NCBI GenBank assembly: GCA_937967755.1
Contig: CALBTA010000394.1
Location: 1-5,038 of the forward strand
Direction: 5' to 3'
DNA length: 5,038 bases
From: an uncultured Planctomycetaceae bacterium
GTDB lineage: Bacteria > Planctomycetota > Planctomycetia > Pirellulales > Pirellulaceae
Each line of letters begins with the position of its first letter. The stretch's first letter is position 1. The notes beneath the pieces were generated by a model. That model had not been told where the DNA came from. It did no database searches and worked only from the letters and a program-made list of their open reading frames with translations. Positions 1 through 5,038 of the stretch are shown piece by piece. The translations under genes were made by a program, and so were the position numbers.

Positions 1-553
1 CCGCGGGCGCGGTGATCATCGAAACGGCGAAGGGATGCTCGATCAACTCGTCCGCATCGTTGCGAACTACCGGCACGCCGGGCGAGTAGATCATGTTGTC
101 GGTGTACAGCGGCGTGCGGCACGCGCGGTTGGTTTCGTAGTAACCCGCCACGTTGTTGATGCACGCGTACAGGCCGCTGGCCCGGGCGAGGCTTTCCTCT
201 TGGGCCTGGCTGCCGCCGAGAAACCCGCCGCCGGGGTTTTTGGCTGACGCGAAGTTCAATACCAGAACCGGCTCGCCCGGGTGCCCATCCACCAGCGACT
301 TGGCCGCGGACAGGGTTGTTTGGTTGACGACGCTAAACCGCGTTCGAACTTTCTCCACTCGCTGGGCGATCAACGCATCGCGCTGCTTGAACAGCTTGGG
401 AAAATCCTCGGGCGCGTAGTGGATCGTTCCCTTCACCGCCGCGCGCAACGCATCGGCGATCGAGACCGCAACTCCGCCGGCGGTTTGATACTCGCCCCGC
501 TGGAGAATCTCCACGGTTTGCTTGCCAACGGCCGCCCTACCTTTTCGATTCAT
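1..553 (-). CDS. Bacterial-type poly(ADP-ribose) glycohydrolase (TIGR02452 / PARG catalytic family), C-terminus cut by window edge
   Basis: This family hydrolyses ADP-ribose-ribose bonds of poly(ADP-ribose) and has a macrodomain fold. The protein should be cytosolic. The 184 visible residues start with a basic, helical N-terminal region (about 1-70) typical of the family. The core strand LVLNFAS (97-103) is followed by the PARG signature: NPGGGF at 106-111 and QEES at 118-121, where the paired glutamates position the substrate ribose. A conserved LYTDNMIYSPGVPV stretch follows at 149-162. The last part of the macrodomain lies outside the window. The ATG at 553 shares one base with the TAA of the upstream NADAR gene (TAATG). 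A GGAG at 561-564, seven bases upstream, supports this start. It is the last visible gene of the nrtR operon. The family assignment is strong; the in vivo substrate (protein-, DNA- or RNA-linked ADP-ribose) is not known. Confidence 0.9.
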   Translation of the reverse strand, partial: MNRKGRAAVGKQTVEILQRGEYQTAGGVAVSIADALRAAVKGTIHYAPEDFPKLFKQRDALIAQRVEKVRTRFSVVNQTTLSAAKSLVDGHPGEPVLVLNFASAKNPGGGFLGGSQAQEESLARASGLYACINNVAGYYETNRACRTPLYTDNMIYSPGVPVVRNDADELIEHPFAVSMITAPA

Positions 554-1002
554 TAGTTCTCTCCAACCTCTTCTCGCAACTTATCCCGCACTTCCATCAG
601 TATCTTGCCAAGCATATTCTGGCCGGTCCCGTCCGTCCCGCAGCCCCAGTAATAGTCGCGGGTCGTTTTCTCCACGATTTCTTCCGCGCCAGTGCTCAGC
701 AGCAACCCACGCAACTCGGCGTGTTGCTGGAATTTCGCCAACACGGCTTGGCGCATGATGTCGTCTTTAACCTCTTCCCAGTCAGCGCGCAGCGGGCGCT
801 TCCGTGACCGCCCCATGCGGGCCACGACCATGGGGCTGGGCGTATTCCGCAGGGCTTCTTCGTGCTCGGTTCCGGCGAACTTTTGGGCTTGGAAGTAATG
901 CTCGACCGTTCGCCACGTCTTTCCGTGCAACTCGAAGGGGTACGCTTTGAAGTTGGAAAACTCGCCGTACTCGTCTTTTGTGGAGTAGAAGTAGATTGTC
1001 AT
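553..1002 (-). CDS. ybiA: NADAR-family (YbiA-like) N-glycosidase
   Basis: The 149-residue protein is a complete single NADAR domain and resembles E. coli YbiA over its whole length. NADAR enzymes cleave N-glycosidic bonds. Reported activities are hydrolysis of phosphoribosyl riboflavin intermediates and removal of ADP-ribose from guanine in nucleic acid; which applies here cannot be told from sequence. Motifs in order: FYSTKDEYGEFSNF (5-18), TVEHYFQAQKF with the conserved Glu34 (32-42), SPMVVARMGR (56-65), DWEEVKDDIM (74-83), AKFQQHAELR (89-98), YYWGCG (117-122) and the C-terminal NMLGKILMEVR (129-139). The ATG overlaps the kptA TGA (ATGA) and has an AGAGG at 1010-1014, seven bases upstream. 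It is translationally coupled to kptA before it and PARG after it. Its context favours a role on ADP-ribosylated nucleic acid or ADP-ribose derivatives over riboflavin metabolism, but this is inference. Confidence 0.95.
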   Translation of the reverse strand: MTIYFYSTKDEYGEFSNFKAYPFELHGKTWRTVEHYFQAQKFAGTEHEEALRNTPSPMVVARMGRSRKRPLRADWEEVKDDIMRQAVLAKFQQHAELRGLLLSTGAEEIVEKTTRDYYWGCGTDGTGQNMLGKILMEVRDKLREEVGEN

Positions 1003-1514
1003 TGGTTCGCCTCTTGATCAGTTTGAATGAACTCCGGCGGCACGTGGTCAGTCAGCCAGACGCCGTTGGGCGTCACGAAAAATTCATGCCCTGCCTCGTG
1101 CATCTTCAAGGCAGCGACCTGCAGCAGCACGGGTTTGCCGCGGCGGCTGCCGACGGCGCTCGAAGTTTCGATATCGGTGTGCAGGTGTACGTGGTGCCGC
1201 TGCATTTTCCGCAAGCCCTCGCGCAAGATGGCGTCCACAAATTGCCGCGGCGTTCCGTGGTAGAGAGTCTCCGGCGGGGTGGCGGGCTGGTAATCCAAAT
1301 CGACCTCGACCGAGTGGCCCTGGCTGGCCCGGATGCGCCGGCCGTCGTCGCTGAAGGCGAACCGCTGCTTGTCGTTGGTCGCAACCACCTCGTCCAGCGC
1401 TTCGGGCGAGATGTTTTTCCCTGCGCGGGCCAACGCGGCCAGCAGCGTTTCCACTTCCACCCAACCCGACTGGTCCAATTCGATGCCGATAGCCTCCGGC
1501 TCGTGCCGCAGCAC
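999..1514 (-). CDS. kptA: RNA 2'-phosphotransferase (Tpt1/KptA family); open part only, N-terminus interrupted by a stop codon
   Basis: KptA transfers the 2'-phosphate of RNA to NAD+, giving clean RNA, nicotinamide and ADP-ribose 1''-2''-cyclic phosphate. Numbering from the GTG at 1514, conserved parts are LRHEPEAIGIELDQSGWVEV (2-21, with the catalytic Arg-His pair at 3-4), TNDKQRFAFSDDGRRIRASQGHS (46-68), LYHGT of the NAD+-binding lobe (84-88), HVHL (108-111), GSRRGKPVLL (122-131) and NGVWLT (150-155). The family N-terminus (ISKFLSFVLRH) continues in frame upstream of the GTG, so GTG is not the ancestral start. That start is the ATG at 1559, overlapping the pncA TGA and preceded by AGAGG, but its third codon is TAA. 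As written, only a start at GTG, which has no visible ribosome binding site, gives an open frame (171 aa); both catalytic lobes remain but the first helix is lost. It may be a recent pseudogene, a reduced-expression gene, or a sequence error. Family assignment is very secure; functional status is open. Confidence 0.88.
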   Translation of the reverse strand: MLRHEPEAIGIELDQSGWVEVETLLAALARAGKNISPEALDEVVATNDKQRFAFSDDGRRIRASQGHSVEVDLDYQPATPPETLYHGTPRQFVDAILREGLRKMQRHHVHLHTDIETSSAVGSRRGKPVLLQVAALKMHEAGHEFFVTPNGVWLTDHVPPEFIQTDQEANQ

Positions 1515-1559
1515 GAAGCTGAGAAACTTGCTGATCTTTCGTCGCCGTTGTTAGTTCAT
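1515..1559 (-). other. Ancestral kptA start region with in-frame TAA at codon 3
   Basis: The ATG at 1559-1557 forms an ATGA overlap with the pncA stop and sits in the same frame as kptA. Reading on gives M-N-stop-QRRRKISKFLSF, then joins VLRHEPEAI of the open kptA frame. ISKFLSFVLRH is the usual KptA N-terminus, so these 15 codons clearly belong to the gene. The TAA is at 1553-1551. A single C at plus-strand position 1553 instead of A would restore GAA (Glu), which would fit the family there. No ATG, GTG or TTG occurs between the TAA and the GTG at 1514. Confidence 0.85.
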
Positions 1560-2188
1560 CCCTTTGACCTCTCTGCTTCCACCTGATCGGACGTAACAAT
1601 CTGCACGCCCGCCGATTTCATTTCATCGATGGCGCTGGCGATGTCGCCGGGCTGAAGTTCCACGCCGCGGCAACCATCGGCAATCAATGTCGTTGCGAAC
1701 CCGAGCCGAACCGCGTCGAGCGCCGTAAACTTCACGCAATAGTCGGTCGCCAAACCCATCACCGCCACTTCGGTGACGCCCTGTCCCTTGAGCCAATCCT
1801 CCAGCCCCGTCGCCTGCCGCTGGGCGTTGTCGAAAAACCCGCTGTAACTGTCGACCCGCCGGTTCGTTCCTTTTTGAATGATCTCAGTGATCTCCGACGC
1901 GGCCAGTCCCTCATGCAACCGCGCGCCGCTGGTCCCTTGTACACAGTGATCGGGCCATAGCACTTGCGGCAGGCCGTCCAGTTCAATCGCGTCGCCGGGG
2001 CTTTTGCCGGGGTGCTCGCTCGCGAAGCTCTGGTGCCCAGCGGGATGCCAGTCTTGCGTCGCCGCGACCACGTCGAACAACGGCATCAGGCGGTTGGCAA
2101 CCGGCACGAGTTGATCTCCCTCAGCCACGGCCAACGCGCCGCCGGGCATAAAATCACATTGCAAGTCAACGTGTATAAGGCAATTCAT
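1556..2188 (-). CDS. pncA: Nicotinamidase (nicotinamide deamidase)
   Basis: PncA hydrolyses nicotinamide to nicotinate and ammonia, the first step of the deamidating NAD+ salvage route; PncB in this same window takes the next step. The 210-residue length is normal for this cysteine-hydrolase (isochorismatase-like) family. The catalytic triad is visible: Asp8 in HVDLQCDF, Lys106 in IIQKGTN, and Cys151 in GLATDYCVKFTA. The metal ligands are Asp46 and His48 in TQDWHPAGHQSF and His81 in LWPDHCVQGT. The frame is open for 84 more codons upstream, but that part only shadows the preceding gene. The ATG at 2188 places the first strand and Asp8 correctly, forms an ATGA overlap with the upstream stop, and has a modest GGAA at 2197-2200. 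The coupling to NAD+-consuming enzymes suggests it recycles nicotinamide released by them. Confidence 0.97.
   Translation of the reverse strand: MNCLIHVDLQCDFMPGGALAVAEGDQLVPVANRLMPLFDVVAATQDWHPAGHQSFASEHPGKSPGDAIELDGLPQVLWPDHCVQGTSGARLHEGLAASEITEIIQKGTNRRVDSYSGFFDNAQRQATGLEDWLKGQGVTEVAVMGLATDYCVKFTALDAVRLGFATTLIADGCRGVELQPGDIASAIDEMKSAGVQIVTSDQVEAERSKG
1568..1572 (-). promoter_or_regulatory. Ribosome binding site AGAGG of the ancestral kptA start
   Basis: AGAGG lies eight bases before the ATG at 1559, inside the 3' end of pncA. Its strength and spacing match the sites before the NADAR and PARG genes. This argues that the ATG at 1559, not the GTG at 1514, is the evolved start of kptA. Confidence 0.65.
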
Positions 2189-2634
2189 TGTGCTGCTTCC
2201 CAAGCCAAAACTTGCTCGGCAAGTTCCCGTAATTCGTAGACCGGAGACACATCGGGCCTTGCCAAGTGAAGTTGCATTTCCAAGTCGAATCTCCGCGCGT
2301 AATTTGGGTGCATCCCAACAAACAACGGCTCGCGGGTCTTCATCCAGCCGCCAAGCTCGAACAGTGCAATCGGGCACAACGTCTCCGGTGGAAACCAAAA
2401 CAGCCTCGCCGTGGCCTGGCGCAGGTGTTGAAACTCCCAAGTAATTTGCTGCCGCCCTGCGTCCGGGTCGTTCAAGGGGAACTCGTCCCGTCGGGGGTTG
2501 AGCACGGCCAGCCGAGACCCGGCCAGCAAGTTGGCCATTCGCTGCTGCCAGTTTCGACAGCCCGAAATTCCACCTGCTAGAAAAATGCTAGGCTGGCTGC
2601 CTTCGAATTCGATCGGAGGTTGTACGTGCTTCAT
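2185..2634 (-). CDS. Nucleoside 2-deoxyribosyltransferase-like protein (Nuc_deoxyri_tr2 type)
   Basis: This 149-residue protein has the features of the small nucleoside 2-deoxyribosyltransferase-like family. It has IFLAGGISGCRNWQ near the N-terminus (17-30, the phosphate/ribose-binding first loop), LAVLNPRRDEF (42-52), QITWEFQHLRQA (63-74), and PETLCPIALFELGGW (83-97), in which Glu93 sits where the family has its catalytic glutamate. FVGMHPNYARRFDLEMQL follows at 105-122. Relatives cleave or exchange N-glycosidic bonds of nucleosides or nucleotides. In this operon the substrate could be an NAD+- or ADP-ribose-derived compound, but nothing in the sequence proves it. The ATG at 2634 is supported by GGAG at 2642-2645 with seven bases of spacing. 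It follows nrtR by 20 bases and overlaps pncA by four. Fold assignment is good; activity is unknown. Confidence 0.85.
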   Translation of the reverse strand: MKHVQPPIEFEGSQPSIFLAGGISGCRNWQQRMANLLAGSRLAVLNPRRDEFPLNDPDAGRQQITWEFQHLRQATARLFWFPPETLCPIALFELGGWMKTREPLFVGMHPNYARRFDLEMQLHLARPDVSPVYELRELAEQVLAWEAAQ

Positions 2635-2654
2635 GATCGATCTCCGCGAACGCC

Positions 2655-3341
2655 TTAAACTTCAAAATTAAACCCCTGCTTCGTCAGCCGCTTATATTTT
2701 CGCCGGTCGAATTTGTAGAGCCGGGCGGCCCGGTGGGCGACGTCTTTTTCGACCTCGTCCAGTTCCACCAAAATACCCATGCTGAGAATCTTTTTGCGAA
2801 AATTCCGCTTGTCCAGCGGGCGGTCCAGCACGACTTCATATAGGTGTTGGATTTGCCGCAGCGTGAACTTGGCCGGCAGCAGTTCAAACCCGATGGGCTG
2901 GTAGCGAACTTTTCCCCGCAGCCGCTCGTGGGCCATCTTCAGTATCTGCCGGTGATCGAATGCCAACGTCGGCGTGTCGTCAACAGCAAACCAGGCCGCG
3001 TTGCGGGCATCGGTCGCCGCCTGCACGCGGTGATCAGACAGTTTCACCAACGCGTAGTAGGCCACGGTGACCACCCGTTCACGCGAGTCGCGGTCGAGCG
3101 CGCCGAACGTGTAAAGCTGTTCCAAGTAAACGTTCTCGATACCGGTTTCCTCACGCAACTCACGTCGGGCCGCTTCGTCGAGCGTTTCTTCCAGACGCAC
3201 GAACCCGCCCGGCAATGCCCAACGCCCCTCCATCGGCGGCAAGTCCCGCTGGATGAGCGCGACTTTCAGGTCGTCCTCGTCCAAGCCGAACACGACGCAG
3301 TCGACGGTTAGAGCCGCTCTAGGAAATTCGTACTGGTACAT
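2655..3341 (-). CDS. nrtR: NrtR-family transcriptional regulator of NAD metabolism (Nudix domain plus winged helix)
   Basis: NrtR proteins repress NAD biosynthesis and salvage genes and let go of DNA when they bind ADP-ribose. The 228-residue protein has an N-terminal Nudix domain (about 8-145) and a C-terminal winged-helix DNA-binding domain (about 150-225: [34 protein letters not shown], then a basic tail [16 protein letters not shown]). The Nudix box at 46-68 fits G-x5-E-x7-REUxEExGU exactly ([15 protein letters not shown], then ELREETGI), unlike many NrtR proteins that lost catalytic residues. It may therefore also hydrolyse ADP-ribose or a related Nudix substrate. The ATG at 3341 has only a weak ribosome binding site but gives the usual short N-terminus (SLTVD-like ALTVDCVVF). 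It heads the operon, and its promoter carries two copies of its likely operator, so it should be autoregulated. Confidence 0.95.
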   Translation of the reverse strand: MYQYEFPRAALTVDCVVFGLDEDDLKVALIQRDLPPMEGRWALPGGFVRLEETLDEAARRELREETGIENVYLEQLYTFGALDRDSRERVVTVAYYALVKLSDHRVQAATDARNAAWFAVDDTPTLAFDHRQILKMAHERLRGKVRYQPIGFELLPAKFTLRQIQHLYEVVLDRPLDKRNFRKKILSMGILVELDEVEKDVAHRAARLYKFDRRKYKRLTKQGFNFEV

Positions 3342-3354
3342 CGCCGCTGCTTTC

Positions 3355-3375
3355 TTAGTGTTTGTTCTACACTAA
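3355..3375 (-). promoter_or_regulatory. Probable NrtR operator A (promoter-proximal to nrtR)
   Basis: This is a 21-bp inverted repeat, TTAGTGT-N7-ACACTAA, with perfect 7-bp arms. It has the GT-N7-AC core described for NrtR operators. It lies just downstream of the nrtR -10 box, over the expected transcription start, so binding should block initiation. It matches the palindrome upstream of pncB in all 14 arm positions. Confidence 0.88.
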
Positions 3376-3403
3376 TAATAGTGTTCCCTATACACTATGT
3401 CAA
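3375..3403 (-). promoter_or_regulatory. Promoter of the nrtR operon (sigma70 type)
   Basis: On the minus strand a perfect -35 box TTGACA (3398-3403) is followed after exactly 17 bases by TATTAT (3375-3380), a five-of-six -10 box. Transcription would start near 3368, giving a leader of about 27 bases before nrtR. Such a strong promoter fully overlapped by two operators fits a repressed but strongly inducible operon. It is predicted from sequence only. Confidence 0.75.
3378..3398 (-). promoter_or_regulatory. Probable NrtR operator B (between -35 and -10 of nrtR)
   Basis: This second 21-bp inverted repeat is ATAGTGT-N7-ACACTAT, with perfect 7-bp arms and the same 7-base centre length as operator A. 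It fills the spacer of the nrtR promoter. Its centre is 23 bp from that of operator A, about two helical turns, and only two bases separate the sites. Dimers could bind both on roughly the same DNA face. Confidence 0.88.
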
Positions 3404-3470
3404 TGGAACAGAAACTTAGACGCCGAGCCACTGAATGGGTTCGCGCTGTGCAACACAAACAGTCAGAGAT
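3404..3470. other. pncB-nrtR intergenic remainder
   Basis: These 67 bases lie between the pncB stop and the nrtR -35 box. No convincing hairpin with a T-tract is seen, so pncB transcripts may read through into the nrtR operon. No small gene is apparent. Confidence 0.5.
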
Positions 3471-4943
3471 TTAGGCCGAATCTTCGCGGGCTTTCAGAAT
3501 CAGCTCCGTCTTCCGCCTGTGCAGACGCTCTTCCAGGCCGACGGGGTAGCGATGCGGGTTCAAATGCCGGCGGACACTTGTGTGGAACCGTTGCAATTGC
3601 CGCTTCGCCCGCTCGCGAATCGCCGCGAGGTCTTCCTGCTCGGCAACCACGTCGCCGCTGCGCATTACCGGTTGCAGCAGATCATCGAACGTCAAATCAT
3701 CGCCTAAAATTCGGCGGCGGGTCGGGTCGAACGGGTCGATCATCACCCGGCTGTCTGGCTGGCCGTCGAGTTCGTCGTAGATCATGTCGGCTGCGGCAGC
3801 TTCGCCGTCATGAAAACGGCGAACCTGCAGCACGCCGGGTGTGGAAGTCTTGATCGCCTGTTCGGAAAGTTTCAATTTCGGCTGCCACCGGCCATCGTCG
3901 CCACGAATCGCCCCCAGCTTGTAAACCCCGCCGAGCGCCGGTTGGTCGTACGCGGTGACCAGCTTCGTCCCCACACCCCAAACGGCTACTTTCGATCCTT
4001 GCAATTTCAGGCTGGCGATGATGTCTTCATCCAGATCGTTGCTGGCCACGATGGCGGCGTCGGGGAACCCGGCATCATCGAGCAACTTGCGGGCTTCGAT
4101 GCTCAGGTGCGCCAGGTCGCCCGAGTCCAAACGGATGCCGACCATTTGGTGACCATTTTCTCGAAGCTGTTTGCCGACGGCAATTGCGTTGCGAACCCCT
4201 TGCAGCGTGTCGTAGGTATCGACCAGAAACACGCAGTTGTTCGGCATCGCCGCCGCGTACTGCTCGAACGATTCCAATTCGCTGTCGAACGACATCACCC
4301 AACTGTGGGCGTGGGTTCCTTTGACCGGAATGCCAAACAGCTTGCCGGCCAGCACGTTCGACGTGGCATCGCAGCCACCGATGTAGGCGGCCCGGCTGGC
4401 GGCGAGCGCTCCGTCGATCCCTTGCGCCCGACGCAAGCCAAACTCCAGCACCGGTTCTCCGCCGGTTGCCGCACAAATTCGCGCCGCCTTGGTGGCGACC
4501 AGTGATTGGTAATTGATCGCATTGAGCAGCGCGGATTCCACAATCTGGCACTGCAAGATCGGGCCTTGCACGCGTACTAGCGGCTCGTGCGGAAAGACAA
4601 CCGTCCCTTCGGGCACAGCATCAACATCGCACTGCAAGCGCAGCTTCAGCAGACAATCCAGAAATGCCGGCTCGAATAACGCCGTTTCATCGTTGCCCTT
4701 CAGTCCGCCGAGGTAAGCGATATCTTCCTGCGCGAAACGAAATTCTCGCAGGTAGTCGACTGCATACTGCAAACCCGCGGCGATGGTGTAACCCCCTTGA
4801 AACGGGTTTTTGCGAAAGAACAGATGAAACGCCGCGTCGCGCTCGGCTTTGCCCGCCTTGAAGTAGCCTTGGGCCATCGTCAGTTGGTAGAGATCAGTCA
4901 GCAACCCCAGCGGCGCACGGTAGATTTCGTTCAGGCTTGCCAT
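3471..4943 (-). CDS. pncB: Nicotinate phosphoribosyltransferase
   Basis: PncB joins nicotinate to PRPP, with ATP hydrolysis, to make nicotinate mononucleotide. It commits nicotinate, including that made by PncA, to NAD+ synthesis. The 490 residues match the long bacterial/eukaryotic-type NAPRTase. Motifs in order: [15 protein letters not shown] (14-28), [10 protein letters not shown] (166-175), KGTHAHSW with the conserved histidines (208-215), [16 protein letters not shown] (239-254), [13 protein letters not shown] (269-281), [10 protein letters not shown] (300-309) and the PRPP/phosphate-binding [18 protein letters not shown] (322-339). A lysine/arginine-rich C-terminal helix ends the protein. 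The ATG at 4943 is preferred because it gives the normal N-terminus; in-frame GTG (4955) and TTG (4964) codons lie upstream. No strong Shine-Dalgarno is present (only GGG seven bases before the ATG), so the start is less certain than the gene. It has its own operator-covered promoter and lies 129 bp upstream of nrtR on the same strand. Confidence 0.96.
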   Translation of the reverse strand: MASLNEIYRAPLGLLTDLYQLTMAQGYFKAGKAERDAAFHLFFRKNPFQGGYTIAAGLQYAVDYLREFRFAQEDIAYLGGLKGNDETALFEPAFLDCLLKLRLQCDVDAVPEGTVVFPHEPLVRVQGPILQCQIVESALLNAINYQSLVATKAARICAATGGEPVLEFGLRRAQGIDGALAASRAAYIGGCDATSNVLAGKLFGIPVKGTHAHSWVMSFDSELESFEQYAAAMPNNCVFLVDTYDTLQGVRNAIAVGKQLRENGHQMVGIRLDSGDLAHLSIEARKLLDDAGFPDAAIVASNDLDEDIIASLKLQGSKVAVWGVGTKLVTAYDQPALGGVYKLGAIRGDDGRWQPKLKLSEQAIKTSTPGVLQVRRFHDGEAAAADMIYDELDGQPDSRVMIDPFDPTRRRILGDDLTFDDLLQPVMRSGDVVAEQEDLAAIRERAKRQLQRFHTSVRRHLNPHRYPVGLEERLHRRKTELILKAREDSA

Positions 4944-4979
4944 AAGGTTACCCACGATCGTCAAATCAATTCGATGTAG

Positions 4980-5000
4980 TTAGTGTATCGTATACACTAA
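4980..5000 (-). promoter_or_regulatory. Probable NrtR operator C (pncB)
   Basis: This is a 21-bp palindrome with 9-bp perfect arms, TTAGTGTAT-CGT-ATACACTAA, the most symmetric of the three copies in the window. Its outer arms are identical to operator A. It covers the -10 box and most of the spacer of the predicted pncB promoter, so NrtR binding should block pncB transcription. Its centre is 47 bp before the pncB ATG. Confidence 0.9.
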
Positions 5001-5015
5001 AAGACACAGTTTCAA
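4987..5015 (-). promoter_or_regulatory. Predicted pncB promoter (sigma70 type)
   Basis: On the minus strand TTGAAA (5010-5015, five of six for a -35 box) is separated by 17 bases from TACGAT (4987-4992, four of six for a -10 box). Transcription would begin near 4980, giving a leader of about 36 bases. The -10 box lies in the centre of operator C. It is weaker than the nrtR promoter and predicted from sequence only. Confidence 0.6.
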
Positions 5016-5022
5016 TGTAGAA

Positions 5023-5038
5023 CGGGCACTCTTGCCCG
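5023..5038. terminator. GC-rich hairpin at the right edge, possible terminator of an outside gene
   Basis: CGGGCA (5023-5028) and TGCCCG (5033-5038) form a 6-bp stem with a four-base loop. It stands upstream of the pncB promoter, where a terminator of a neighbouring gene would be expected. Any T-tract on the plus strand would lie outside the window, and on the minus strand only TTCT follows. The assignment is tentative. Confidence 0.3.

Noticed and set aside
978..1586. 202-codon open frame on the plus strand
   Set aside because: It is antisense to kptA, has no recognisable motif, and is explained by the GC-rich codon pattern of the opposite strand.
1084..1599. 171-codon minus-strand frame overlapping kptA and the pncA end
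   Set aside because: Low-complexity Arg/Ala/Gly-rich product with no family motif; it is an out-of-frame shadow of kptA.
2189..2440. 84-codon open N-terminal extension of the pncA frame
   Set aside because: It overlaps the well-conserved deoxyribosyltransferase-like gene in another frame, has no nicotinamidase homology, and the ATG at 2188 gives the correct family N-terminus.
3355..3398. Possible CRISPR or short tandem repeat from the repeated TAGTGT/ACACTA elements
   Set aside because: There are only two closely spaced palindromes, they coincide with promoter elements, and a third copy sits before pncB; operator function explains them.
3404..3470. Possible rho-independent terminator after pncB
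   Set aside because: Only a 4-bp TGTG/CACA pairing was found and no T-tract follows it.
3810..4505. 231-codon open frame on the plus strand
   Set aside because: It lies wholly antisense to pncB, whose motifs are unmistakable, and shows no independent motif or ribosome binding site.

Overview
The window holds seven genes, all on the minus strand and almost back to back. Reading from right to left (the direction of transcription) they are: nicotinate phosphoribosyltransferase (pncB), a Nudix/winged-helix regulator of the NrtR family, a small nucleoside 2-deoxyribosyltransferase-like protein, nicotinamidase (pncA), RNA 2'-phosphotransferase (kptA), a NADAR (YbiA-like) N-glycosidase, and a bacterial-type poly(ADP-ribose) glycohydrolase (PARG) whose C-terminus runs off the left edge. 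All identifications come from motifs recognised by eye. No database search was run.

The genes from nrtR to PARG look like one operon. There are 20 bases between nrtR and the deoxyribosyltransferase-like gene, then ATGA overlaps into pncA, kptA (its ancestral start) and the NADAR gene, and a TAATG overlap into PARG. pncB lies upstream with its own promoter. Three 21-bp palindromes with consensus WTAGTGT-N7-ACACTAW mark the control points: two in tandem over the nrtR promoter and one over the pncB promoter. Both promoters have recognisable sigma70-type -35 and -10 boxes at 17-bp spacing. The palindromes contain the GT-N7-AC core known for NrtR operators, so NrtR very probably represses both units, its own included.

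The genes form a plausible NAD+ consumption and recovery circuit. KptA uses NAD+ to remove 2'-phosphates from RNA and releases nicotinamide and an ADP-ribose phosphate. NADAR and PARG enzymes remove ADP-ribose from nucleic acid or protein. PncA and PncB turn nicotinamide back into nicotinate mononucleotide. NrtR proteins are known to be released from DNA by ADP-ribose, the expected product of the eraser enzymes. No ADP-ribosyltransferase ('writer'), RNA ligase or nuclease is visible here. If one exists it should lie beyond the left edge.

One clear oddity is kptA. Its ATG has a good ribosome binding site and overlaps the pncA stop, but codon 3 is TAA. The conserved KptA N-terminus continues in frame right after it, so either a one-base nonsense change (GAA to TAA) or a sequence error is present, or translation starts at a GTG without a ribosome binding site.

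The organism is a bacterium with moderately high GC content that uses classical Shine-Dalgarno sites and overlapping genes. The phylum cannot be fixed from this window. A planctomycete or another environmental Gram-negative is possible, but that is a guess. There are no RNA genes, CRISPR arrays, insertion sequences or phage structural genes. The only non-coding stretches are the 129-bp pncB-nrtR gap and the roughly 95 bp upstream of pncB.
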